From the NCBI GenBank assembly GCA_001724265.1, contig MEDY01000190.1:1-54937 (forward strand): a stretch of DNA of 54,937 bases. The letters are read 5' to 3'. Under the pieces are notes generated by a model. The model saw only the letters and a program-made list of their open reading frames with translations. It was not told the DNA's origin and ran no database searches. Below are positions 1 to 11,000 of the stretch, in pieces (the stretch's first letter is position 1; each line of letters opens with the position of its first letter). This DNA is from Rhizaria sp. SCN 62-66. Its lineage: Eukaryota; Rhizaria, unplaced. A program made the position numbers and the translations under genes.

Positions 1-90
1 GGTAAGCGGGGAACTTGTCGAGGAACTCCTTCTTGGTGGCCTCGGCCTCAGCACCGACAGCGGTGGAGAAAGCGCGGGCAACCTTGGGCG
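1..90 (-). CDS. partial exon of a probable mitochondrial protein (left edge)
   Basis: Read on the minus strand, a pyrimidine-rich stretch ends in a clean acceptor (ctatcacag) and opens a frame giving PKVARAFSTAVGAEAEA followed by a Lys/Glu/Phe-rich segment that runs off the left edge. The R-x-F-S-T motif resembles a mitochondrial presequence cleavage site and is echoed by RRFSTEA in the neighbouring DEG protease. The upstream exon, which should carry the ATG, lies at higher coordinates and I could not place it with confidence. A minus-strand ATG near 257 starts a frame that could belong to it. The family is not recognised. The acceptor and coding character are visible; mitochondrial import is inferred. 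Confidence 0.45.
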
Positions 91-1336
91 CTGTGATAGT
101 AGAGCGGAATGAGGAAGAAAAGCAAGGAGAGGGCCAGGCAAAGACGGGAGAAAAAGTACGAAAGCAAGAGGAAGAAGAAAAGTGAGCTCATGGGCGTGGG
201 GAAGTCAGTGTCGGTGAAGGTTCGGTGGAGACGGTTTGGGGCACGGGGGTGGGTCATCTTGAGGAGTCTCAAAAGAAGACAAATGATCCACACGGGTTCG
301 AGACCGGTATAGAGGCACCATTGACGGGCAACTACGGCTCATGAAAGAATCGGCATGCCTAAACAGTCTCTGTGGAGCCCACACAAAAGCTGTCGATCAG
401 GTTCGGAGGCTAGTCGGCGTCACTCGCCCCAAGCCGGCGGTCGAAAATAGCTTCTGTGGGCGCAATAGGAAGTGTGTTGCAGTGCTAGCATATCAATTTA
501 GAAAATCGAGGAGGACGTACCCTGAGCAATACGCGAACGAAGAATGGAAGACATCTTGGAGACGCACAATTCGACAAGAAGCATCGGTCCCAGTCATCTC
601 GTCCTCTAGCCTTCGCTGGTGCCCCGCGGCCCTTAGATTTCGAGGCTGGGGTGACTGTGAGCATCAAGCCGAATTTATGCGAACCGCACTGTTTGCCAAT
701 CGGTCAGACAGTCGGGACCGATGTCCGACGAACAGAATCTTACTTGTGTTATAATGATTTACTTGTATACGATCAGTTTTAAAGCCCGCGTGAGTTTTGT
801 GTATACTGACCCCAAGTCCGAGCTCTTACGGCGGCGATTTCACGGAGATCTTGAAGCAATTCCGCTCCTGACCTAAGACTGGTTCGCTCGTTGAACAAGG
901 CCTGATTCAAGCGATTTCAAGTCTTAAACAACTGTCAATTGATATATATTCAGCGGCTTTGTTTTAGTGTGCGTATGCGATTACCAGAAATAATCGCTAG
1001 TAGCATATATGTGGCTGTCAGGACGATATATTCCTTCATTTCTGGCCAACGGCTCGCACATCTCAGTGCGAGTGGGAGTGACGCTGATTAAGGCTATAGT
1101 AGACCTATTTCTTCATTAGAATGCATGCCGTTTCATGTTAGCTGACAACCAAACACATTACCTGCAGCTGCGTTACCATATCGCTATTGACGGACGTCCT
1201 CCTTCTCATCGAGATCTTTTCATTGCGTTCTCTTCGCAACCTCCCAATCTAGATCAGCCACACCCCCAACCGCTGCACAGCTCTCTAAGCCCAACCGTTG
1301 AGCACGCGTCACCCGCATCGTATTGGCCGCTGTTGT
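91..1336. other. intergenic/upstream region without a supported gene
   Basis: This spacer lies between two divergently transcribed genes. The part next to position 91 is probably intron plus 5' exon or leader of the left-edge minus-strand gene. The rest has mixed composition, is AT-rich around 920-1100, and holds only short ORFs with random-looking composition. It presumably contains the promoters of both neighbours. I see no RNA gene or repeat. Confidence 0.5.
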
Positions 1337-4300
1337 ATGCTTCACCGCACTACCCTGGCTGTCACCGCGGCCCGCAACGCGCGGCGCGCGGCGGCGCCCC
1401 TTCTTGCCTCGTCGGCCCTGCTCTCAAACAGCTGCTGCAGCAGCAGCAGCAGCAGCAGTCTGATTGCTCGCGCTTCGGGCAGCAACATGAGCACACTCTG
1501 CTGTCCCACGACTGCCACCCTCCCTCGCCCCACTGCCGCGGCTGCCGCTCTGGCCACGGCTACGAGCGCTTTTGTAAGCTCTGAAGCCCGTAGCCTCTCC
1601 GGCCTCTCGCCCCTTAGTTGCGGTCTGGCTCGCGCTCGCACCCACTCTCGCTCCAACAGCAACAACTACAGCGCGAGCTTTCACATGCGCGCTCGCCGCT
1701 TCAGCACCGAGGCCGCCGCCCCCGCTGCCCCCGCTGCGGCGGCGGCGCCCGTGATCGCGAGCTCCGTGCAGAGCATGGCGCAGTGCATGAACAGCGTCGT
1801 TAAGGTCTTCACCACTTCGTCGTCGCCCAACTATCTGTTGCCGTGGCAAAACAAGCCGCTGACCGACTGCTCGGGTTCCGGCTTCCTCATCTCCGGCCGC
1901 CGCATCATCACCAACGCGCACGTGGTCGCCGACGCGGTGCAGGTGATGGTCCGCCGCCCGGGCTCAGCGACCAAGTTCGTCGCCAGCGTCGTCGCCGCGG
2001 GGCACGAGTGCGACCTGGCCGTGCTGACTGTTGCCGACGAGGAGTTCTGGCGCCCCGGCGAGGACGGACTTGGCCTGGACGACGACGGCGTCGATCAGCA
2101 CGGGGACTTTGCTGACGTCAGCAACTCGGGCGGCGCTGTGCAGAGCACGAATGAGACTGCTGCTCCGGCGACTCCTGCGGCCAGCGGCAACCCCAGCGTG
2201 CTGACTGAGGTGTACGACGATCCGAGCGCCGTGGTGGGCGCCGACGGCAGTCTGCGCTTCTCACCGGAGCTGCCACTGCTGCAGGACTCGGTCTGCGTCA
2301 TCGGCTACCCCTCCGGCGGCGACAACCTCTGCGTGACGCAGGTATGTCCCCGGCCCATTGCACTTAGCTCGAGATTTAATAATCTTAACCTAGTTTCCCA
2401 CATGAAAAACATTGTTATATTCTATAACAACATAATTTATATATTGTTGTAATACTTGTAACTCTATAGCTAACCATAGTGTGCTCTATAAATTTCTTTT
2501 GTTGTTTCCACCCGCCCCCCCCCCCTCTCCCGCAGGGCGTTGTGTCGCGCATCGAGCCGGTGTACTACGCGCACGCGGGCCACACGCTCCTGGGCGTGCA
2601 GATCGACGCCGCGATCAACCCGGGTAATAGCGGCGGGCCCGCCTTCGTGGACGGGCGCGTCGTCGGCGTCGCGTTCCAGAACCGCCAAAACGCGTCCTCG
2701 GTCGGCTACGTTATCCCCGTGCCCATCATCAACCACTTCCTGCGCGACGTCGAGGCCGGCGGCTACCGCACCGTCGACCGCTCGGGCTCGCACCTGTCCC
2801 ACACCGGCAGCGCCGGCGCCAGCGGCAGAAGTCAGGGCGCGGAGGAGCACAACCACACGATGGGGACCGCGTTGGGCGTGCCCGCGACTCTGAAGCAGCA
2901 GCAGCAGTACGGCTTCTGCGGGATCATGCTCTCGTGCCAGGAGACGTTCAACATGTCGCTGCAGCGCTTCATGGGGCTGCTCCCGAAGTCTATCCGCATC
3001 CGCGAGAAGTTAAGCCGCGCTGACGATGGGGAAGGCGCTGTCTCCGCCCCTGTCGCCGCGGCTGCTGTTCCGGCCCGCCGCAACGGCTCCGGCAGCGCTG
3101 TCGGCGGGCGGTCTGCGGCCGCACGCGCGCACATCCTCGCCGCGGCCTCGCTCGCCCCGGTCGCTGTCACCGCTGCCGACGCCAGCGACGCTGCCGAGGG
3201 CGTGACTGCGAACGGCGACTCTGCGGCGGCGGCGGCGGCGGCGGCGAACGAGCCCGGCTTCGTCTCGGTCGCGGACTCGATCGGCAACGCGCAGCACCTG
3301 ACGGGCGTGCTGGTCAACACCGTTCACCGCACGTCGCCGTGCTTTGGACACCTGCGCCGCTACGACGTGTTACTGGCCGTTGACGACCACCCCATCGCGG
3401 GCGACGGCTCGGTGCACTTCCGCGGCTACGAGCGCATCGGCTTCGACTACCTTATCTCGCTCAAATACTCGGGGGATCCCTGTAAGATCACCTTCCTCCG
3501 CCGCCGCAGTCCCGGCAGCGCGGGTGTCGCCGGCAGCGGCAGCGGCGGCGCCGCTCTGCCGATCACGGCCAGCACGCCCGCGACCGAGGTGGAAGTGATG
3601 GAGCGGACCGTGGACATGCGGCCCGTGCGCCACCTCGTCTCGGGCCACGGCTACGACAAGACGGCGAGCTATTACGTCTTCGGCGGCATGGTCTTCGTCC
3701 CTCTCTCGATGCCCTACCTGCACGAGTTCGGCAAGGACTGGTACCAACAGGCGCCCCGCGACTTGGTGCAGCTCGCGGTGCACGGCAACGTCGCCTTTAG
3801 CAGCCAGGAGGTCGTCGTCATGACGCAGGTGCTGCCCGACGCGAGGTACGACTCCCCAACTACGCGTATATTTATATTGACGATCTGAATTGCTGTCTAT
3901 TATGCTAAAACTGTCAATATTTTTTTTATTTTTAAGCGCGCTCATTTTAATCACATTTTCTTCTTTTTGTTTCGCACACTTAGCACGATCGGCTACAACA
4001 ACATGGTCGACTCGCTGGTGCGGCGCGTCAACGGGCGTTGGGTCAAAAGCCTGCGCCATCTCAAGGCCATAACCGAGGAGGCCGTCGTGCGCGCCGCGCT
4101 CGCCAAGGAGGGCATCGCGCTGCCCCCGCTGCAGACCAGTGCCGGCGCCAACGCCGACGAGGCGAGCGCGGTCGTGACCGACTCGGACTCGGCCGAGAGC
4201 CGCTTCGCGGCTCCCGAGGCGCTGGCGGCCGCGCTGAGCGAGGACAACCCCTACCGCGACTACGTGGTGTCGCGCGGCTTAACTTTTGCACCGGTGCCGT

Positions 4301-4548
4301 GGGTCAAGGGCGAGGACGACGTGCTCGCCGCGATGAACGAGGCGGGCGGCTCGGACTCCGGCGGCGACAACAGCGGCGCCGGGGCGAGCAGCGGCGACTT
4401 CGCGACCGCGCTCGGTAACGACGCGCTGGTCGTCGAGCTCGGTGACCGGCGCGTGGTGATGCTCGAGCTCAGCGCCGTCGTCGGCGGCCACGAACGCATT
4501 GTGCGCAAGCACAACATCCCCCGGCAGATGTCTGTCGACCTCGTCTAA
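1337..4548 (+). CDS. DEG9/DEG10-type HtrA serine protease, probably mitochondrial
   Basis: ATP-independent serine endoprotease of the DegP/HtrA family. Three exons: 1337-2341, 2536-3845 and 3984-4548 (959 aa, TAA stop). Donors are GTATGT and GTACGA, acceptors CAG and TAG, phases 0 and 2. The catalytic triad is visible: His195 in TNAHVVAD, Asp226 in HECDLAVL and Ser367 in NPGNSGGPAF, the last just after the first intron. A PDZ domain follows, with the plant DEG-type run of FRGYERIGFDYLISLK, then a second PDZ-like region and the C-terminal RKHNIPRQMSVDL typical of plant DEG9/10. The first 130 residues are Arg/Ala/Ser-rich and contain RRFSTEA, a likely presequence cleavage site. Low-complexity inserts lie between Asp226 and Ser367 and between the protease and first PDZ domain. 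The start is the first ATG of the frame. Family is secure; mitochondrial location is inferred. Confidence 0.9.
1437..1458 (+). repeat. (AGC)n microsatellite in the DEG presequence
   Basis: About seven tandem AGC units encode a Ser run within the transit-peptide region. The run is inside coding sequence and keeps the frame. Confidence 0.85.
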
Positions 4549-4686
4549 GTTTGTAAGGGGGTAATTAGACGCAGACAGGGTTGGCTGACGAGTTACTTAG
4601 ATATTATTATCATTACGTTTTTCATTCAAGTATTTAAATTGAGTTTTCGTAATTTGTGACAACGAACGTGAACGTTCAGCAGTGAG

Positions 4687-4692
4687 AATAAA
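4687..4692 (+). promoter_or_regulatory. AATAAA polyadenylation hexamer of the DEG gene
   Basis: A canonical hexamer lies about 140 nt after the DEG stop codon, in AT-rich sequence and before the stop of the convergent LRR gene at 4782. The 233-nt spacer serves as 3' UTR for both genes. Confidence 0.5.
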
Positions 4693-4781
4693 GCTTTAGT
4701 CTATTGTAGTCTTGCGTTGCTATCTAGATACTCGTTGGTTTAATTGTTTGAATTCAGCTTTTAAATCCAGGCACGAACATG

Positions 4782-5039
4782 TTACATTTGGCGTTGGAGC
4801 GATGAGCAATATATGGCGTCGAGCTCAATCAGCGCAGGCTTCGCGCTCTTGCTCTTGCCAGCGCCAGAGCCAGCGCCGCCGGCACCAGCCCCAGGCCTGG
4901 CCTTGCCGCCGCCACGGGTGCCGTTGCTGTTGTTGTTGCCAGCCGCTGCAGCGGTGGGCGTGGGCGCAGTCTTGCCCCTGACCCCCGCGCCAGCGGCACC
5001 GCTCGCGCCCGAATTCGAACCATCGGCGTTCCCAGCGGC

Positions 5040-5070
<31 letters not shown>

Positions 5071-7978
5071 GCGGCGGCGGTAGCGGGGCCGCTCTTCTTG
5101 CGCTCGGCCTCCTCGACGGTGGCGACGAGCCGCAGCCCCTGGCCCTGCAGCCGCACGAGCTGCCCCGCCATCAGCACCACGCTCTTCTGCAGCTGCTCCA
5201 GCTCCCGCGTCAGCTCCTCCTCCTCAGCCCTGAGCCCAGGCAGCGCGGCGCGCTCGGCGTCGAGCGCGTCCGCGGCCTCGGTCAGTGCGGCGCTCAGCGC
5301 GGCCGTGTCCTCGCGGAGCTCGCGCCGCACCGCCTGCGCTTGACTGTACTCGGTCTGCAGCGGCCGCAGCGCGTCTTCCTGTCCCGTCATCGCTTTGGCG
5401 AGCTCGCGGCGCACGTTGGCGAGCTCCTTGGTCTGCACCGCGAGGACGGCCAGCAGCGACTGTTCGAGCCCGCGCTCTTTGGCGGCCGCGGCGGGCAGCG
5501 AGGCCTCGAGCCGTTGCAGCTGGCGCCGGCCCGCGCGCAGCGTGTCCATGCTGCTGCTCAGTCGCGCGCGCACCAGCGCGTCCGACCGATCGAAAGGCGC
5601 CAGCCGCTGCGCCCACTCGCTCAGCGCAGCTACCGCCACTGCGGGCCACGCGGCCGCGTTGGCCGCGGCGGCCGCGGCGAGCGAGTGCGAGCGCGTGACC
5701 GAGAGGTTGTTGCCCGCGCAGGGCAGCGCGCGCAGACGCGGAGACGCGAGCAGCAGACGCAGCAGCATTGCGGCGGAGGCGTCGCCGAAGGAGCAGTTAG
5801 ATAAGTTAAGCCGGGTCAGCAGCGGGGGACGCGGCGGCGGCAGGAACGCTGCAATATTACCGTGATGCGCATCAGTATCACCGCTGCTGTAGCCGCCCCT
5901 GTTGGCGTGGGCCGCTGCCGCCGCCGCGGTTATTGCCGCAGCAGTGGTGTTGATCGCTGCAAGCGCTGCCACCGCAATCGCGGTCACGCCCTCGTCCTTG
6001 ATGGGGTTGCCTGCGACAGACAACACGCGCATTGTCGGCGTGACGGCAAGCAGCCCAGCGAGAGCCTTGGCCGCGGCGGGGCTAAGCTGATTGCGATCTA
6101 ATAGTAGTGCCTGGAGCTTGACAGAGCGGACGACACTGGGCGCCACAGACGATACAGCGGCGCTGGCACTGCTGCCGCCACCAAGCCCGTTGCTGGTGCT
6201 GCCGAGCATGACATCGGTGTTGTTGCTGCTGCTGTGCAAGTCAGGACGGCGCGCCGCGCTTTGCTTCGTCGGAGTGGCGCTGTTGAGACTGTTGCTGTTG
6301 CTCTGCGCGTTCTCAAGCGCCGGCGGGGTCAGCAGCGCCGCGTCCGCCGTGCTGACGCTGCGCGAATGACTGCGCGTGGACGCAGCCGCAGCCGCACGAG
6401 CTGGAGTCGCAACAGAATGGGCGCCGTGTGTCCCGAGAGCAGCCTTGATCGCGGCCGAGCTCCTCACGGCAGGCACAGCGCGGCCCGTCGCGAGCGCGGC
6501 GGCCGCCTCGGCAGCGACCAGCGCCGCTGGCAGCGCCGCCGCCGCCGCCGCGCTGGCCGCCGCCGCTGCCGCACTGGCCATGGCGGCCGCCGTGGCCGCG
6601 GTGAGCGACTGGCACAGCTGCAGCACGAAGGCGTCGACGGCGCCGCAGTTGCGCAGACTGAGCAACTTGAGCCCCGCGCGCGAGTGCGCGCCTGGCTCGG
6701 GCCCCGCGGCGTTAGCGCAGAGCGGCAGCCCCGAGGCGTCGGTGCTCGCAATGCCCTCCAGGTCCGCGTCCCACGGCGCGGGCGCGATGTCCCAGCTCGC
6801 GGTCGCAGCGGTGGCAGCGGTCGCGCCCATTGCCGCCGCGCCGGCGCCGTGGCCGCCGTTCGCGACCGAGAGCGCGGCCGCGGGGTCCGAGTCCGAAACG
6901 GGGGGCGCGACGGCGACCGTGGTCAGCAGCGACAGCGACGGGTTGCTGCTGCTGTGCGCAGCGTCTTCGCCGTCGTCGCCGTCGTCGTCTTCGCCGTTGT
7001 GCGTGTCGCCGGCGCCGGGGGTGTAGCTGCGGCGACCGCGCGGCAGCCCAGAGCCGGGCACCCGCGGCGGCAGCAGCGTCGGCCGCGGCGGCGGCGGCAA
7101 CGCGCCGTCAAACAGACGGCCCGCCTCGGGGTTCGCAGAGAGCCCGTTGAGCACCAGATCTTCGTCGCCGCGGGGGAAAGTTCCGAAAAAGTCGCTCGCC
7201 ATCGCGGCCGATGCGTCAACGTTGGCGTCGTTGCCCTTGCCACCGCGGCCGTTGCTACTGCCCCCGCCGCCACCCGCGGCGCTGACGTGGCCGACGGCGT
7301 AACCAGCACTGGTCGCGCCGTTGCTCTGCTGCTGAGGCACATACGCGAGACTGGCGTGCCCGGCAGCAGCGGCGGCCGCGGCGGCCTCCACGGCGGTCGC
7401 GCTTGCAGTCACCGGCGGCCGGTAGAGCCCGAACCCGGTCGGCACGTACTTGCCCTTGGCGTGGGCCTCGGCGACGGCCGCCTGCAGCCGCGCGAGGTGG
7501 CTGTCGCCAAGCCCGAACCGGCGGTCGAGTCCGTACGAGACCTCCGGCTTCGAGCCCAGCGGGTTGCCGTCGAGCGTCAGCGCCTCGAGCGTGGGCGCGC
7601 CGCCCACGGCGTGCAGCAGGCACGCAGCGCCGGCGACGCCGATGCGGCAGCGCGCGAGTGCAAGCGCGCGCAGCGGGTAGCCGGAGCAGAGCAGGGTGCT
7701 CAGCGGCAGCGCGCCGGCCGAAGTGAGCGGGTTCGCGCTGAGGTCCAGCGACACGAGCAGGCGCACGGGCACGGGCACGGGCACGGCGGTCAGCGACGCG
7801 GCGTAGGCGGCCTCGCGCTCGGCGGCCGCGGCGGCAGCGGCCTCGCGCTGTTCACGGTCGCGCTCACGGGCGTCGTCTTCGTCGTTGCCGTTGTCATCGA
7901 CGCTGTTGCTGCGTGCGTCGCCGCTGCTATTGCGAGCGCCGCGGTTGCGACTCTCAAGTTGGGTACTACCACGCGTAC

Positions 7979-8021
<43 letters not shown>

Positions 8022-11000
8022 CGTAACAGACGAGGGTTCGGGCGGTGTGGGGTAGAGCAAAGCCACGCCGTCCGCGGCGTCCGCAGCCCAGAAGGGCGCC
8101 GCGGCGTCGGCCAGTTCGTCGAGCTCGGCCAGGCTCAGCGGCAGCCGCGCCTGCAGCTGGCGCGCACGCCGCACGCGCGAGCCCGCGGCGGCGGCCCGCG
8201 CGCGCGCTACGCGGCGGCGGTGCGCGATGAGGCCGCCCGCGAGCACGGCGGCGTCGCCGTGCGACAGCGAGTTGCTCGAGAGGTCGAGGTGCGTCAGCGA
8301 GCCGCCGCGCGCGAGGCCCTCAGCAAACGCGGCCACGGCGCCCGGGATCAGCCCGAGGCCGACGCCAGCCAGAGAGAGGTGCGTCAGCGTGAGCGAGGAG
8401 GAGACCACCTCGGCCAGCGCGGTGACCGCTGCGATGCCGGGGCCGATGAGCATGGTGCCGCGACCGGCGCCGCTCGCGCCCGCGCTACCGCCGCCGCCGC
8501 CCGCGCTGCCCGCGCCGGCGATGCCGCTCGTCGCGCTCGCGGCGCTGCCGCCGCCGTCGTAGGCGCTGCTCAGGCCCGTGTCCGCGCCGCCGCCGTCGCC
8601 GGCCGCACCGGCGGCCGCCGCGCCGCCGTTACCGGTCGAGGCCGAGATGTCCAGCCGGGCCAGCGACGGGTGTCCGCGCAGCGCCAGCAGCAGCGGCGTA
8701 AGCCCGGCCGACGTGGCGCCCGCGCCGCGCAGCGAGAGCGAGACGAGGAAGGGCAGAAACGGCAGCGAGGCCGCGAGCGTGGCCAGTCCGCGGTCGCCGA
8801 GCGGGTTCCCCGAGAGGTCGAGGTGGCGCAGCGGGCGCAGAAAGGACGGCAGCGAGTGCAGCGGCGGGAACGGCGAGCTGGGCGACAACGAAGGATCGGT
8901 CACAGCGGAGAGGACCAGCCGCGCCGCCAGCGGCAGCGAGACGTCGGCCGCGCCGGCGCCCGTGCGGTCGGCGCCAGCGCGCGCATCGTCGTTGATGCTT
9001 GCGCTGGTGTCGAAGCTGGTGCCGGTCTTGCCCGAGTTCGCGCCGGCGGTGGACAGAGTGCGCGCGTACTGAATCATGCACGCTCCCATCGTCATGCCGC
9101 CGGGGCCACAACTCATGCCGTTGCTGGCCACGGTTGCGCTGGCGTTGGCGTTGGTGGTAGCGGCGGCTGCGCGGGCCTGTGCCCTGTACTGTCCGAGGAA
9201 CAGCGCGAAAGGCACGCGCGCGACGCGGCCGCGGCGGCGGGGGCGGCTCTGGCTCGGCACAAGGGCAGTCGTCGCGATAGTCGTTGCCGTCGCCTTGCTT
9301 GTGTTTGCGTTTACGCCCGCGTTACTCAGCGGGAGCAGCTGCGGCGGAGGCAGCGAGCCAGCAGCAAAGCCTCCTGCACCCGTATTAACACCAGCAGCAG
9401 TGCTGCTACTCGAGGTGCTGATGTTGTTATTGTTATTGTTGCTGACGCTGAGTGTCCTTGAGAAGGCAAGCGGCGACAGCGCAGGCAGTGCAAGGCTGCC
9501 GCCGGAGCCCACACCTCCGCGGCTGCTCGGCACCCTCTCGAGCGCGACGCCGCCGGTGCCGCCGCCGGCGCTGTTGGAGGAGGGCCGGCCGTCGCCGCCG
9601 CGTGAGCGCACGCTCTCGCGCGCCTTGCGGGCCTCCTCTTCCTTGGCCACGGCCGCCGCCCGCGCACGCGCCGCATCGGCCGCGGCCGCCGCCTCGGCCG
9701 CAGCGTCGTCGTCCTCGTACTTGGCGCACGCACGCGCCGCGACACCGGCCAGCACTTCCTGCTGGAACTCGAGGAGGGAGGCGAGCTCGCCCGCAGCCAG
9801 CGGGCCAAGCCCGAGGCTGCGCAGCGACAGGCGGCCGCGGTAGCACGCGCGGCGCAGGCGGCGGCAGAAGTGCGCGCGCTGGCGGCCCGCCGCGGGCGCC
9901 GAGAGCGCGAGGTCGCAACCGCGCGCGGCGTGGATGGCCGTGGCCAGCGCCGTGATCGCCACGCGCCACAGCGCGTAGTCCTGGTGTCGCCGCTGCCACA
10001 GAGGCATCTCGAACCCGGCGCTGACACCCACTCCCGTCGCGCTTTGAGCGCCGTTGCCGTTGCCGTTGCCGTGTCCCCCGCTGGGGACCGGGCTCCAGGG
10101 CTCGTCGCCGTTGTTTCCATCGCCGTTGGTGTTGTTGTCGCCGCCGCCGTCGTCGCTGCTGTCGACGACGTCGGTCGGGCAGTCCGAGTCGTCGCTGTCA
10201 TCGCCGTCGCGGCGGTCGGCGAGACTGCTGTAGCGGCTGCGGCTGGCGCTGCCCCTGCCTCTGCCCTGATCCTTTTTGGGGTGATAGGTCGGGAACGTGT
10301 CGGCCTCGGTCTGGGCGTCGCCGTCTGAGTCGGAGTCAGACGGGGCAGCAAGCTTCAACGACCTCTGCGGCTGCTGCTGCCGCTGCTGTTGTTGTTGTTG
10401 CTGATGGTGGGACTGTGAACGCGAGTTTGAAGCTGATCTGGGGTGACTGTGAGCAGGTGAAGGACTAGTCTCGGGATCAGCGTCGTCTAAGTGTCCAAGG
10501 CCCTTAGAACCCACTAACTGGACACCGTGCGACTGAGGCCGGCTTGCGCTAACCGAGTTCAGAGAGGGCAGAACCAGAGTGTTCGAGCCGTGAGCACTGC
10601 GAACGGCGGCCTCCTCGCGGTCACCAGCAACTCCGCTAACGCTGTTTCTCCTCTTGTCGTCAGTCTTGAAGTTGTAGCTGTTCTCCGTAGTGCCATCATC
10701 ATCAGCGCCACTGTCGTTTTGCTCACTGGGGAACATGTAGGTGCCCTTATCCCACTCGTCCGCGACCCACAGCAGCGACGTGTTCGCGGTCACGGCACCA
10801 GACGCGGTTAGACTGCCGCCGAACGTGTTGTCACTCGTCGTGCCAGACAGGCCCTTGGACGTGACTGAGCTTCCCGTACGCGTCTGCGCCTGCGCCTGTG
10901 CGCGCACCGAGAGCGATCCCCCATGCAGCGTCGCAGCGGCGGCCGCGGCGCGCGCAGAGGCCGTTTCCTTCGCGCTCAAATACAGGCCGCCCTTGGCACC

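Noticed and set aside
285-325. tRNA-like GGTTCGAG followed by GCACCA
   Set aside because: The flanking bases do not form a T-arm stem, and no matching D-arm, anticodon arm or acceptor stem could be found upstream.
341-754. 137-codon plus-strand frame in the left intergenic region
   Set aside because: Composition is random, with no codon bias like the neighbours and no motif.
6234-9461. A 1,075-codon open frame on the plus strand opposite the LRR gene
   Set aside because: It is Arg/Ala/Gly-rich, as expected when GC-rich Ala/Ser codons are read antisense. It has no domain, and the minus-strand frame has LRR motifs and a coiled coil.
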